A DNA stretch of 18,978 bases from CAYUVV01 sp964461325. GTDB lineage: Bacteria > Patescibacteriota > Minisyncoccia > Phycocordibacterales > JACOZG01. The position numbers and the translations under genes were made by a program. Below, in pieces: positions 1 to 6,654 of the stretch. Position 1 is the first letter of the stretch, and each line of letters opens with the position of its first letter. The notes beneath the pieces are model-generated. The model had not been told where the DNA came from. It worked only from the letters and a program-made list of their open reading frames with translations, and ran no database searches. Location: positions 1-18,978 of the forward strand of contig CAYWTW010000009.1 in assembly GCA_964461325.1 (NCBI GenBank), read 5' to 3'.

Positions 1-21
1 TCGAGCTTGTTTTGGATCCTT

Positions 22-56
22 GCCGGCGGATTGGTTTCCAATCCGCCGGCTTTTTG
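22..56 (+). terminator. Intrinsic terminator of a gene lying before the window
   Basis: A perfect 13-bp stem (22-34 with 38-50) closes a TTT loop and is followed by TTTTTGTCTTT. It would end a plus-strand transcript arriving from upstream. That gene is not visible; next to a DGR it could be the diversified target gene, but this is inference. The stem contains the GGCGGAT/ATCCGCC sequence that also recurs in the 23S rRNA hairpins at the other end of the window. Confidence 0.85.
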
Positions 57-103
57 TCTTTAGAATTTAAAATCTGTTAAAATATTGTCGGATAGTAGGC
101 GAA

Positions 104-199
104 GCGTTTCCGGCCACCGGCTTGAAACTGCCAAATTCCGAAACCGGCTGTCTGCAGAATGACCGCGGGTACACCTTCGGTCAGCGCCAGCGCCGGTTT
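104..199 (+). pseudogene. Possible relic of a DGR-target-type C-terminus (very tentative)
   Basis: One frame through this otherwise gene-free stretch reads AFPATG, then PNSETGCLQN, then RGYTFGQRQRRF. It resembles two conserved pieces of FISUMP/C-type-lectin-like DGR target proteins (a 'FPATG..NP.TG.LQN' block and a terminal 'RGYGFSVRC.RRF' block) with the diversified middle missing. No start codon, ribosome site or full domain is present. The similarity is from memory of the family pattern and could be chance. Otherwise 57-230 shows only AT-rich sequence without a gene I can support. Confidence 0.18.
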
Positions 200-230
200 C
201 TAAAAAATGAAATACACTTGGTGCCAATAT

Positions 231-260
231 TTGGTGGAGTTTATCCTCCCAAATTAGATA
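231..260 (+). promoter_or_regulatory. Candidate promoter for the DGR template RNA
   Basis: TTGGTG (231-236), an 18-nt spacer and TAGATA (255-260) form a plausible but imperfect sigma-70 promoter. Transcription would start near 267, just before the template repeat, and could end at the terminator at 467-500, giving an RNA of about 230 nt. An imperfect hairpin (ATTTGGTGGAG pairing with CTCCCAAAT) lies within the same stretch. Confidence 0.3.
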
Positions 261-291
261 CAACCCGAAGGCCATTTTCTGGAATTCAACG

Positions 292-466
292 GGTGGTGGA
301 TTGGATGATTGTTGGCATGTTGGTTCGGTCTGGGTTAACCCGAACGGCAACCGCAGGGTGTCTTATCTCGACGAGAACTCGGGCAAGCGCGGGCTTTACC
401 TCAACCAGTACGACAACGAGTGGAATGAGCACTGCCGGTTCCTTGGCCGCCGCAACTGGTTTCATT
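292..466 (+). ncRNA. DGR template repeat (TR) region
   Basis: The plus strand reads, in one frame with no good start, W.NPNGNRR.SYLDENSGKR and then LYLNQYDNEWNEHCRFLGRRN. This is the kind of Asn-rich C-type-lectin sequence found in DGR template repeats of this group. Asn is mostly encoded by AAC, the codon that adenine mutagenesis converts most productively; there are eight Asn codons in about 43. The frame runs from a stop at 208-210 without a convincing start, which fits a non-coding template. It lies on the strand of the reverse transcriptase and is followed at once by a terminator. No second copy (variable repeat) was found in the window. Exact TR borders cannot be set without the VR. Residues such as D, Y, H and C at positions often Asn or Tyr in templates mean it could instead be a displaced VR. 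Confidence 0.6.
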
Positions 467-500
467 CTCCCGTCCTATTTTTGGATGGGAGTTTCTTTTT
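467..500 (+). terminator. Intrinsic terminator after the DGR template repeat
   Basis: CTCCCGTCC (467-475) pairs with GGATGGGAG (483-491), nine pairs with one G-U, around a 7-nt loop. TTTCTTTTTCTGTTTT follows on the plus strand. It would stop the template RNA before the reverse transcriptase gene. It overlaps the 3' end of the opposite-strand avd gene and has no T-tract on that side, so it is directional. Confidence 0.65.
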
Positions 501-879
501 CTGTTTTACGAATCCAACCACCCAATTGTCGGCCAATCTCGTCTAGCGGTTCGCTTAGTAATGTGAACCATTTTGTTTCCAATGCCTCTACTTCCCAAGC
601 TGTTTGGAGAATGAATTTCAGTAAACCCAATTTTGTGTCGGCATTAATTAGCAGGTTTAATTTACGACTTCCGCCGGAAAATCTCGCCAAGAAAATGGAT
701 TCTAAAATCTCCAAAAACAACAAATCAATTTTCTGTGCGAGAGTATATCTGGATTTTTGCGGAAAATTGGGTAAATATTTTTGCCACAATTTGTACGCCC
801 CAGAGAGTCGTTCAATAATTGGCAAACTCCTGCGGGGGGGGCTTAGAGGTTCAGATTTATGAAACGGCAATTGATTCAT
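475..879 (-). CDS. avd: DGR accessory protein Avd (four-helix-bundle family)
   Basis: The 134-aa protein carries the signature of DGR accessory variability determinants: LPIIERLSGAYKLW near residue 19, PQKSRYTLAQKIDLLFLEILE near 41, an RKLNLLINADTKLGLLK stretch, and C-terminal LLSEPLDEIGRQLGGW. Avd proteins form pentameric barrels that bind the DGR reverse transcriptase and template RNA and are needed for mutagenic retrohoming (family knowledge). The ATG at 879 lies 21 nt inside the oppositely oriented reverse transcriptase gene. The first 18 residues are not typical, so a later non-ATG start (TTG at 870 or 825) is possible and would reduce or remove the overlap. Its position antisense between the template repeat and the reverse transcriptase is unusual. 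Confidence 0.85.
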   Translation of the reverse strand: MNQLPFHKSEPLSPPRRSLPIIERLSGAYKLWQKYLPNFPQKSRYTLAQKIDLLFLEILESIFLARFSGGSRKLNLLINADTKLGLLKFILQTAWEVEALETKWFTLLSEPLDEIGRQLGGWIRKTEKETPIQK

Positions 880-1842
880 ACCTACAACAATATCATCTCA
901 CCCGAAAACTTGCTCGGTGCCTGGCGCGAGTTTGCTCGTGGCAAGCACGGTAAACCTGATGTTCAAGAGTTTTCTCTCCGTCTGATGGACAACATCTTTC
1001 AACTTCATAACGAACTTAAAACTCAAACTTATCACCATGGCCATTATCATCATTTCCGCATCTGTGACCCCAAACCCCGCGATATCCACAAAGCTAATGT
1101 CCGCGACCGTCTTGTCCACCACGCCATCTATCGCGCTCTCTACTGGTTTTACCACCCGCTTTTTATCGCCGATTCTTATTCTTGTCGTCTAGGCAAGGGA
1201 ACCCACAAAGCTCTTAATTGTTTCCGAGCGATGGCTTATCAAACCAGTCGCAACCACACTTGGACTTGTTGGGTCTTGCGAGGCGATATCAAACAATTTT
1301 TCGCGAGCATTGACCATCAAGTTTTACTCAGCTTGCTCTGTTCACGTATCCCAGATGTTCAAACAATCTGGTTACTTTCAGAGATTGTCGACAGTTTTCA
1401 CTCTACTCAATCAGGCATCGGCCTACCTCTCGGCAATCTCACCTCCCAGCTTTTCGTAAATGTCTATATGAACGAGTTTGACCAGCTGGTGAAAACCAAA
1501 CTCCGAATTAAGCATTACCTGCGTTATGCCGACGACTTCGCTATCCTCTTGCCCGACCGTGACTATCTAATTAATCTCATCCCCACACTCCAACAATTTC
1601 TTACCCAAAAATTAAAACTTACTCTTCACCCTCGCAAAGTCACTATCAAAACTGTTGCCTCCGGTGTTGATTTTTTGGGCTGGGTTCACTTCACTGACCA
1701 TCGCGTTTTGCGGAGTGCCACGAGACGACGAATGATTAAACGTTTGACCGCCAATCCACAACCGGCAACGGCCGAGTCTTATCGGGGATTGCTTAAGTGG
1801 GGGAATGCGTATAAATTGAAAGAACAAATATTAACTTATTGA
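859..1842 (+). CDS. Diversity-generating retroelement reverse transcriptase
   Basis: This 327-aa protein copies the template RNA with adenine-directed errors so that the cDNA can replace the variable repeat of a target gene. Visible motifs are RGDIKQFF with the first catalytic Asp (about 143), GLPLGNLTSQ (188-197), which is the DGR-specific form of the usual QGxxxSP motif, YADD (223-226) and GVDFLGW (269-275). Length is normal for DGR enzymes, with no maturase or endonuclease extension. An AGAGG nine bases before the ATG is one of the few Shine-Dalgarno-like sites in the window. Its TGA stop overlaps the tatD ATG (TGATG), so the two are probably translationally coupled. The start overlaps avd on the other strand. 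Confidence 0.96.
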   Translation: MKRQLIHTYNNIISPENLLGAWREFARGKHGKPDVQEFSLRLMDNIFQLHNELKTQTYHHGHYHHFRICDPKPRDIHKANVRDRLVHHAIYRALYWFYHPLFIADSYSCRLGKGTHKALNCFRAMAYQTSRNHTWTCWVLRGDIKQFFASIDHQVLLSLLCSRIPDVQTIWLLSEIVDSFHSTQSGIGLPLGNLTSQLFVNVYMNEFDQLVKTKLRIKHYLRYADDFAILLPDRDYLINLIPTLQQFLTQKLKLTLHPRKVTIKTVASGVDFLGWVHFTDHRVLRSATRRRMIKRLTANPQPATAESYRGLLKWGNAYKLKEQILTY

Positions 1843-2669
1843 TGACTCTCATCGACGCCCACGGGCATCTGCAGTTTAAACAATACGACGCCGATCGCGC
1901 GGCGGTCGTTGCGCGGGCGCGGGCGGCCGGGGTCGTGGGTATGATTAATGTTGGGACGGATATTATCGAGTCCGAGAAGGCGATTATCCTTGCCGAGCAA
2001 AATTCCGATATGTGGGCGACGGCGGGCATCCATCCCACCGAGCCGCCATTGCCGACTGATTGGGACGGTAATCTCAAACGTTTGGCCGTGTTAGCTCGGC
2101 ATCCGCGCGTCGTCGGCATCGGGGAATGCGGTTTGGATTATTTTCGGCTCGGGCCAGACGGCGCGACGGAGAAAAAGATCCAGCGCGAACTATTGACCGC
2201 GCAAATTGATTTGGCCCTCGCTGTTGGCAAGCCACTGATGCTCCACTGCCGGCCGGCGAGCGGTGCGCTCGACGCTTACGAGGATTTGCATCAAATTTTT
2301 GAACGAGATTTTTCTTCTCAACTCGGGTCAATCTCGGCCAACGTTCACTTTTTCGTCGGGGATTGGCCACTCGCGGAAAAGTTTTTAGCGCTCGGGTTCT
2401 CCTTCTCCCTGGGCGGTGTGGTGACGATTACCGGCGATTACGATGAGGTGGCCAAGCGCTTGCCCGCCGAGCGTCTTTTATTGGAAACGGATTGCCCGTT
2501 CGTTGCGCCGGCGCCCTGGCGGGGCCAGCGCAACGAACCGGCTTATTTGTCGGCAATTGTCAAGCGTTTGGCGGAGCTCCGCGAGATGGAGGAAGTAAAG
2601 TTGGCCGAACAGACCACGGCCAACGCGCGGCACCTCTTCTCCCTTGCCTCTTTGGGCAATTTTTGTTAG
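1842..2669 (+). CDS. tatD: TatD-family metal-dependent hydrolase (3'-5' DNase-like)
   Basis: TatD enzymes are TIM-barrel metallohydrolases with DNase activity implicated in DNA repair and quality control. The 275-aa sequence has the expected landmarks in order: LIDAHGHLQF with the HxH metal ligands, GIHP, GIGECGLDYF with the bridging Glu, LMLHCRPA, VHFFVGD and LLETDCPFVAP with the last Asp ligand. The fifth element reads HFFVGD where HCFSG is common, a conservative change that keeps the His. The start is the ATG overlapping the upstream TGA. The next gene, rpsF, starts 9 bases downstream, so this is the first housekeeping gene of a compact operon. Confidence 0.93.
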   Translation: MTLIDAHGHLQFKQYDADRAAVVARARAAGVVGMINVGTDIIESEKAIILAEQNSDMWATAGIHPTEPPLPTDWDGNLKRLAVLARHPRVVGIGECGLDYFRLGPDGATEKKIQRELLTAQIDLALAVGKPLMLHCRPASGALDAYEDLHQIFERDFSSQLGSISANVHFFVGDWPLAEKFLALGFSFSLGGVVTITGDYDEVAKRLPAERLLLETDCPFVAPAPWRGQRNEPAYLSAIVKRLAELREMEEVKLAEQTTANARHLFSLASLGNFC

Positions 2670-2678
2670 CATCGTCGC

Positions 2679-3110
2679 GTGTCCGATTTAATTAATTACG
2701 AGATTAGTTTCTTGCTGTCGCCCCTGATTCCGACCGAAAAGGTGGAGGCGGAGCTCGCGTCAATTGTTGGCGCGTTAGTTACTGCCGCTGGTGGCAAGCT
2801 GGCGAGTGATCTTTTCCCGACTAGACTGCTCACTTTGGCTTATCCGGTCTCGCGGCGTCAGGGTCAGGCGCGGCAGACTTTTACCAGCGCTTATTTTGGT
2901 TCGGCTCGGTTTACCGCCGCGCCTTCGGCTATTCCCGATCTTGAGTCGCGTTGGCGTGACCAGGAAACAATTTTACGGTTTTTACTAATCGCGGTGCCGA
3001 CGATTGCCCCGGCTAAAAACCGCGTCAAACCACCGCGTCAAACCGTCCCCGCGCCGACGGAAGATTTTGATAAAAAGTTAGATCGCGTGTTGGATTATGT
3101 ATCTCAATAA
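2679..3110 (+). CDS. rpsF: 30S ribosomal protein bS6
   Basis: The 143-aa product fits bS6: an N-terminal YEISFLLSPLIPTEKVEAEL strand-helix, a central strand with LFPTRLLTLAYPVSRR, and an IPDLESRWRDQETILRFLL helix-strand. It then has a basic and Pro-rich tail (KPPRQTVPAPTEDFDKKLDR), somewhat longer than the E. coli core. bS6 binds 16S rRNA together with bS18, whose gene lies two genes on. The start is GTG with no clear Shine-Dalgarno site. The stop lies 14 nt inside ssb, so translation is probably coupled. The order rpsF-ssb-rpsR is conserved across bacteria and supports the call. Confidence 0.93.
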   Translation: MSDLINYEISFLLSPLIPTEKVEAELASIVGALVTAAGGKLASDLFPTRLLTLAYPVSRRQGQARQTFTSAYFGSARFTAAPSAIPDLESRWRDQETILRFLLIAVPTIAPAKNRVKPPRQTVPAPTEDFDKKLDRVLDYVSQ

Positions 3111-3558
3111 AGCTCTGGTTTACGGTAATTTGACTCGCGACCCGGAGTTGCGCTCTTTGCCTTCTGGCGTTTCCGTCACGACCTTTGGCTTGGCCACTAA
3201 TCGCGTCTGGAAGGATAAGACGGGGGCCAAGCAGGAAGATACCCAGTTCCACAATATCGTTGTTTTTGGCCAGCAAGCCAGCACTGTTGCCCAATATCTG
3301 CGGAAGGGGAGCACGGCTTTTGTTGAGGGGCGAATGCAGACCCGCAGTTGGGAGGGTCCTGACGGAGCCAAAAAATATCGAACGGAGATTGTGGCCGACC
3401 GCGTTCAGTTCGGCCCGCGCGGTGGTGGCGGCGAGAGCCGTTCGAGTGGCGCGGCTAATTCCGATGGCGCCAATCAGGTTGCCGCCGCGCCGGCCGACGG
3501 TGGCTCGCAGATCAATTATCCCGACGAGGCGATTAACCCCGACGACATTCCCTTTTAA
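3097..3558 (+). CDS. ssb: Single-stranded DNA-binding protein SSB
   Basis: The 153-aa protein has an N-terminal OB fold (YLNKALVYGNLTRDPELR, then TQFHNIVVFGQQASTVAQYL and GSTAFVEGRMQTRSWE) up to about residue 105. A flexible Gly/Ala/Ser-rich linker follows, and it ends in the canonical acidic tip NPDDIPF, which recruits replication and repair partners. It coats single-stranded DNA in replication and recombination. It begins inside the end of rpsF and is 17 bases from rpsR. Confidence 0.97.
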   Translation: MYLNKALVYGNLTRDPELRSLPSGVSVTTFGLATNRVWKDKTGAKQEDTQFHNIVVFGQQASTVAQYLRKGSTAFVEGRMQTRSWEGPDGAKKYRTEIVADRVQFGPRGGGGESRSSGAANSDGANQVAAAPADGGSQINYPDEAINPDDIPF

Positions 3559-3575
3559 ACACCCCCAATCTTAAA

Positions 3576-3776
3576 ATGAAAAATTGTCACTTTTGCACCA
3601 ATAATCTAAACGGTGTTGACCACAAAGACCCGGAACTTTTGCGACGTTTTCTCGATAGTTATGGTCGGATTAATCCTCGCCGCCGCTCTGGACTGTGCGC
3701 CCATCATCAGCGCGCCTTAGCTACCGCCATCAAGCGGGCTCGTTTTCTGGCGCTGTTGCCTTTCGTTACCCAGTAA
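3576..3776 (+). CDS. rpsR: 30S ribosomal protein bS18
   Basis: The 66-aa protein matches bS18: the FCTNN...VDHKDPELLRRFLDSYGRINPRRRSGLCAHHQRAL core, with a Cys pattern (CxxC near the start, then CxxH) typical of zinc-type S18, and a C-terminal IKRARFLALLPFV helix-strand. It binds 16S rRNA on the platform as a partner of bS6. No Shine-Dalgarno site precedes the ATG. Its last 11 bases overlap the end of the convergent efp gene. Confidence 0.97.
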   Translation: MKNCHFCTNNLNGVDHKDPELLRRFLDSYGRINPRRRSGLCAHHQRALATAIKRARFLALLPFVTQ

Positions 3777-4332
3777 CGCGCTCGACGTATTCACCGGTTT
3801 CGGTGTTGATCCGCAAGACGTCCCCTTCGTTCACAAACATGGGGACGTTCAATGTTAATCCGGTTTCCAACGTGACGCTTTTCGTGCCGCCCTGGACGGT
3901 GTTGCCTCGAACAGCCGGCGCGGCCTCTTTTACCTTAAGCTCCACCTTGATGGGGATTTTAATATCAATCAATTGCTCGTCGAAGGTTAGCAATTCCACG
4001 GTGCTGTTTTGTTTGGTATAGGGAATTTTGTTTTTGACTTGTTCGGCCGAAAGGGAAAAGCGCTTGGATTTATCATCTGCCTCGCAGAACCACGATTCAC
4101 CGCGATTGGAATAAAGATAAATGACGGTTTTGGTTTCGATCGTCGCCTCCACCACCTTGTCGCTAACGGCGAAGGAGTGCTCCCGCACCGAGCCGGTAAG
4201 CAGGTTGCGCAATTTGGTAGCGTTCACCGGTTTGCGTTGTTGCTTGCGGAAGACGTGCGCCGAGAGCACTTCGTAGGGGTCGCCATCAAGCACGATGTAT
4301 TTTTTGGGTTTAATCTCATTATAGTCGAGCAT
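3766..4332 (-). CDS. efp: Elongation factor P
   Basis: EF-P binds the ribosome between P and E sites and relieves stalling at polyproline. The 188-aa length and three-domain layout are standard: a KOW-like domain I starting MLDYNEIKPKKYIVLDGDPYEV, two OB domains, and C-terminal GDVLRINTETGEYVERV. Aligning GDPY to LLTG with the E. coli protein without gaps places Gln32 where the modified Lys34 sits, in a loop reading FRKQQRKPVN instead of a Gly-rich PGKG tip. It therefore cannot use beta-lysylation at that site. No epmA/epmB-like gene is nearby. The gene converges on rpsR with an 11-nt overlap and diverges from the ECF sigma gene. Confidence 0.96.
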   Translation of the reverse strand: MLDYNEIKPKKYIVLDGDPYEVLSAHVFRKQQRKPVNATKLRNLLTGSVREHSFAVSDKVVEATIETKTVIYLYSNRGESWFCEADDKSKRFSLSAEQVKNKIPYTKQNSTVELLTFDEQLIDIKIPIKVELKVKEAAPAVRGNTVQGGTKSVTLETGLTLNVPMFVNEGDVLRINTETGEYVERVTG

Positions 4333-4339
4333 GGCCGCT

Positions 4340-4368
4340 ATGCTAGCTCTAATTAACGATTTTGTCTA
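4340..4368 (-). promoter_or_regulatory. Candidate efp promoter, start of transcription at or next to the ATG
   Basis: On the minus strand TAGACA (4368-4363), a 17-nt spacer and TAGCAT (4345-4340) form a sigma-70-type promoter. The predicted start, about 7 bases past the -10 box, falls at about 4333, immediately before the ATG at 4332. The mRNA would be leaderless. Confidence 0.45.
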
Positions 4369-4403
4369 TCGGCCTTTTTGTGACCTTTTTCCCCTCGGGA
4401 GCG

Positions 4404-4432
4404 TTGTAATAGATGAAGGGTCGAATTATTAT
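4404..4432 (+). promoter_or_regulatory. Candidate promoter of the ECF sigma gene, nearly leaderless
   Basis: TTGTAA (4404-4409), a 17-nt spacer and TATTAT (4427-4432) make a good sigma-70 promoter. Transcription would start near 4439, within a few bases of the ATG codons at 4441 and 4444. No Shine-Dalgarno site could fit. Confidence 0.5.
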
Positions 4433-4440
4433 TAGTTTAA

Positions 4441-5022
4441 ATGATGAAAAACGAAGAAAAGCTGGCTCCCGGTCCGACGAGCGATGAGGAGATAATAGTC
4501 TTGGCACTCAAGACACCCTCAAAATTCAAAGTCCTCCTCGACCGGCACGAGGCGGCTTTTCTTCGTTACGCTAAACGGTATTTGGACGCTGATGATGCTG
4601 ATGACGCCGTGGCCGAGACTTTCATTAAAGTCTATCTGCACGCCAGCCAATTCGCCTCGTTTGGCGCTGGTTCGTTCCGGGCCTGGGCCTATCGCATTCT
4701 CAAAAATACGGTAGTTTCCATGGCTCGGGCCGAGCGGCGTCGCGGAGTAGTGGTGCCGCTCGGCAGCGTCGCGGAGGTTTTGAGCGACGCGCGGGCGGTG
4801 AGCGAGGAGGGGATGGGTTGGCGGGATTACGTGGCCCGCGTGCTCTACCGCCTGCCTCGTCAATTGTCGAGCGTCCTGCGCCGGCGTTTTTTCTCTGGCG
4901 AGAGTTACGCCGAGATCGCCGCGGCCGAAGGGATTTCGCTCGGAGCCGTCAAAATGCGCCTTCATCGAGCCAAACAAGAATTCAAACGCCTTAGCTATGA
5001 GTTTTGCCCCCACGAGTTTTAA
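4441..5022 (+). CDS. ECF-type RNA polymerase sigma factor
   Basis: The 193-aa protein has the two domains of extracytoplasmic-function sigma factors. Region 2 (about 30-97) reads LLDRHEAAFLRYAKRYL, DADDAVAETFIKVYLH and SFRAWAYRILKNTVVSMAR. Region 4 (about 130-185) reads YRLPRQLSSVLRRRFFSGESYAEIAAAEG, then GAVKMRLHRAKQEFKR, the helix-turn-helix that would contact a -35 element. The spacer lacks sigma region 3. The start could be either of two adjacent ATGs. The gene overlaps a small membrane protein gene by 26 nt, an arrangement in which the second gene is often an anti-sigma factor, although no anti-sigma domain is recognisable there. Confidence 0.92.
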   Translation: MMKNEEKLAPGPTSDEEIIVLALKTPSKFKVLLDRHEAAFLRYAKRYLDADDADDAVAETFIKVYLHASQFASFGAGSFRAWAYRILKNTVVSMARAERRRGVVVPLGSVAEVLSDARAVSEEGMGWRDYVARVLYRLPRQLSSVLRRRFFSGESYAEIAAAEGISLGAVKMRLHRAKQEFKRLSYEFCPHEF

Positions 5023-5338
5023 TCAGGCGCTGATGCGCCGGATTTATTTGATTTGGTTTTGCCGCTTATTGACGCGGCCTTTGGCGTTGCGCCTCGCTCT
5101 GCTTTTAATTGGCGTCCTAATCTCGGCCGCATTGGTTTCTTTGCCCAACGTTTTAAAAAATGCCCTGTCGAGCAGTAGTGGTTACGCGTTTCTGTGGAGC
5201 GCCTACGGCCAAACCGCTCTAACGGTTAAGGGCCTCGCGGCAGCGCTCGGCCTGTTAGCGGTTTGGATTTTGTGGGATTGCTTAACTTTTGCTAAGCGTT
5301 TAGTCGGCGCCCATCGCCGTTTTAATTTTTTTCACTAA
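4997..5338 (+). CDS. Small two-helix membrane protein, possible partner of the ECF sigma factor
   Basis: This 113-aa ORF starts 26 nt inside the sigma gene and is hydrophobic. It has a basic N-terminus (ALMRRIYLIWFCRLLTRP), a membrane segment around residues 29-50 (LALRLALLLIGVLISAALV), a 30-residue loop and a second around 77-98 (GLAAALGLLAVWILWDCL), ending in a basic tail. No family is recognised and no ASD or zinc-binding anti-sigma motif is seen. The role as a membrane regulator of the sigma factor is inferred only from coupling. The last 39 nt are antisense to the end of recA, and an earlier true end cannot be excluded. Confidence 0.7.
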   Translation: MSFAPTSFNQALMRRIYLIWFCRLLTRPLALRLALLLIGVLISAALVSLPNVLKNALSSSSGYAFLWSAYGQTALTVKGLAAALGLLAVWILWDCLTFAKRLVGAHRRFNFFH

Positions 5339-6310
5339 CTCGTTTCGGACGTCCTGATTTTCTTTAAGATAAGTTCGAGCCGCGTCGTAGCCGCGGCCCA
5401 GTTTTGTGTCGCCGTAGACGTAGATCCCTGACGATTTACTCATCAGTTTATGTTTTTCGGCCAGGGCCAAAATTTCTCCTTCGGGCGAGATGCCCTCATT
5501 ATAGAGCACGTCGAATTCGGCTACCCGGAACGGGGGAGCGACCTTGTTTTTAACAACCTTCACGCGGACGCGATTGCCCACCACCTCTTCGCCTTTTTTA
5601 ATCTGGGCTAGGCGACGGATATCTAACCGAACAGAAGAATAAAATTTAAGTGCTTTGCCGCCGGGCGTTGTTTCCGGATTGCCAAACATGACGCCGATTT
5701 GCATGCGGAGCTGATTGATAAAAATGACGATGGTTTTGCTCCGATCGACGATCGCCGTCATCTTGCGCAGAGCCTGCGACATCAGACGCGCCTGTTTGCC
5801 GACATGATGAGCGCCGATGTCACCCTCGATCTCGTCTTTAGGGGTAAGGGCGGCCACCGAATCGATGACGACGATATCGATCTTGCCGGTGCGGATCATG
5901 CTCTCGGCAATTTCTAGACCCTGCTCGCCGTAATCGGGTTGGGAAATGATTAATTCATCGGTTTTCACCCCGATTTTTTTAGAATATTCGGGGTCGAGAG
6001 CGTGTTCGGCGTCAATGAAGGCGCAAACCCCGCCCTGTTTTTGCGCTTCGGCAATCGCGTGGAGGGCCAAAGTAGTTTTCCCGGACGATTCCGGGCCAAA
6101 CATCTCGATGACGCGGCCCCGGGGTAGGCCGCCAATGCCGAGCGCCAGGTCGAGACTTAAGGAGCCGGTGCTGATGGCCCCAACGCCGACCTTGGTCTTG
6201 CTCCCTAACTTCATAACCGCTTCTTCGCCAAACTTGGTTTGAAGGTTTTTTAGCACTGTTTCGATCCCGTCTTTTCGGGTTTCCTTGCTTTCACTAGTTT
6301 TTTTACTCAT
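5300..6310 (-). CDS. recA: Recombinase RecA
   Basis: RecA forms ATP-dependent filaments on single-stranded DNA for homologous recombination and LexA cleavage. The 336-aa reading from MSKKTSES has Walker A GPESSGKTT (72-80), Walker B IVVIDS (about 145-150), the L1/L2 loop region with NQLRMQIGVMFGNPETTPGG and KALKFYSSVRLDIRR. The C-terminus ends soon after the core domain (LVKKIKTAMGAD) and lacks the long acidic tail of E. coli RecA. An in-frame upstream extension exists but runs through the preceding gene and is not RecA-like, so the ATG at 6310 is chosen. It sits 2 bases after the stop of the upstream Ig-like gene. The 3' end overlaps a convergent ORF by 39 nt. Confidence 0.97.
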   Translation of the reverse strand: MSKKTSESKETRKDGIETVLKNLQTKFGEEAVMKLGSKTKVGVGAISTGSLSLDLALGIGGLPRGRVIEMFGPESSGKTTLALHAIAEAQKQGGVCAFIDAEHALDPEYSKKIGVKTDELIISQPDYGEQGLEIAESMIRTGKIDIVVIDSVAALTPKDEIEGDIGAHHVGKQARLMSQALRKMTAIVDRSKTIVIFINQLRMQIGVMFGNPETTPGGKALKFYSSVRLDIRRLAQIKKGEEVVGNRVRVKVVKNKVAPPFRVAEFDVLYNEGISPEGEILALAEKHKLMSKSSGIYVYGDTKLGRGYDAARTYLKENQDVRNELVKKIKTAMGAD

Positions 6311-6312
6311 GG

Positions 6313-6654
6313 TTACTTTAAAACTAAGGTCCGGGTAATTTTGGTCTGGCGGCCAAATTTGTCTTCGGCCCACAACTCAATGAGGTTGTAGCCGGATTGA
6401 AGAATGACCGATTCGGAGAAGCGGCCGTTCTCACTGGTGAAGATTTGCCGACCGTTCAGATAAAGTTTGGCGATGCGGGCGGCCGTGCCGGCGACGGTTA
6501 GATGGTCGTCGCTCACGATCAGTCCGTCAGTTGGCGCTTCTAAGGTGATCTCTGGCCCGTGGATAAAGTCGCGGGTTGTCGAATAAGCGTAACCGCCGAT
6601 CAGAGAAAAGAAAAGGACGGCGACGGCAATTTTAGTGGCGCGCGTTCTAAACAT
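6313..6654 (-). CDS. Membrane-anchored Ig-like domain protein (hypothetical)
   Basis: A 113-aa product starting MFRTRATKIAVAVLFF. A basic N-terminus and one membrane anchor (about 8-25) precede a single beta-sandwich-like domain: GPEITLEAPTDGLIVSDDHL, GTAARIAKLYLNGRQIF, NGRFSESVILQSGYNLIELWAEDKFGRQT. That pattern fits the glucodextranase-B/Ig-like fold found in many surface proteins. The start is the ATG at 6654, overlapping ftsK by 8 nt; a longer reading frame into ftsK is a shadow. Being wedged between ftsK and recA suggests co-expression with division and DNA functions, but no function can be assigned. Confidence 0.8.
   Translation of the reverse strand: MFRTRATKIAVAVLFFSLIGGYAYSTTRDFIHGPEITLEAPTDGLIVSDDHLTVAGTAARIAKLYLNGRQIFTSENGRFSESVILQSGYNLIELWAEDKFGRQTKITRTLVLK

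Noticed and set aside
122..862. Long plus-strand ORF through the DGR region
   Set aside because: It runs across the template repeat in a Thr/Ser/Ala-rich wrong frame and antisense to avd; it has no domain, and avd explains the coding signal.
5300..6373. Longer recA start at 6373
   Set aside because: The extra 21 residues overlap the upstream Ig-like gene and are not RecA-like; the ATG at 6310 gives the normal N-terminus.
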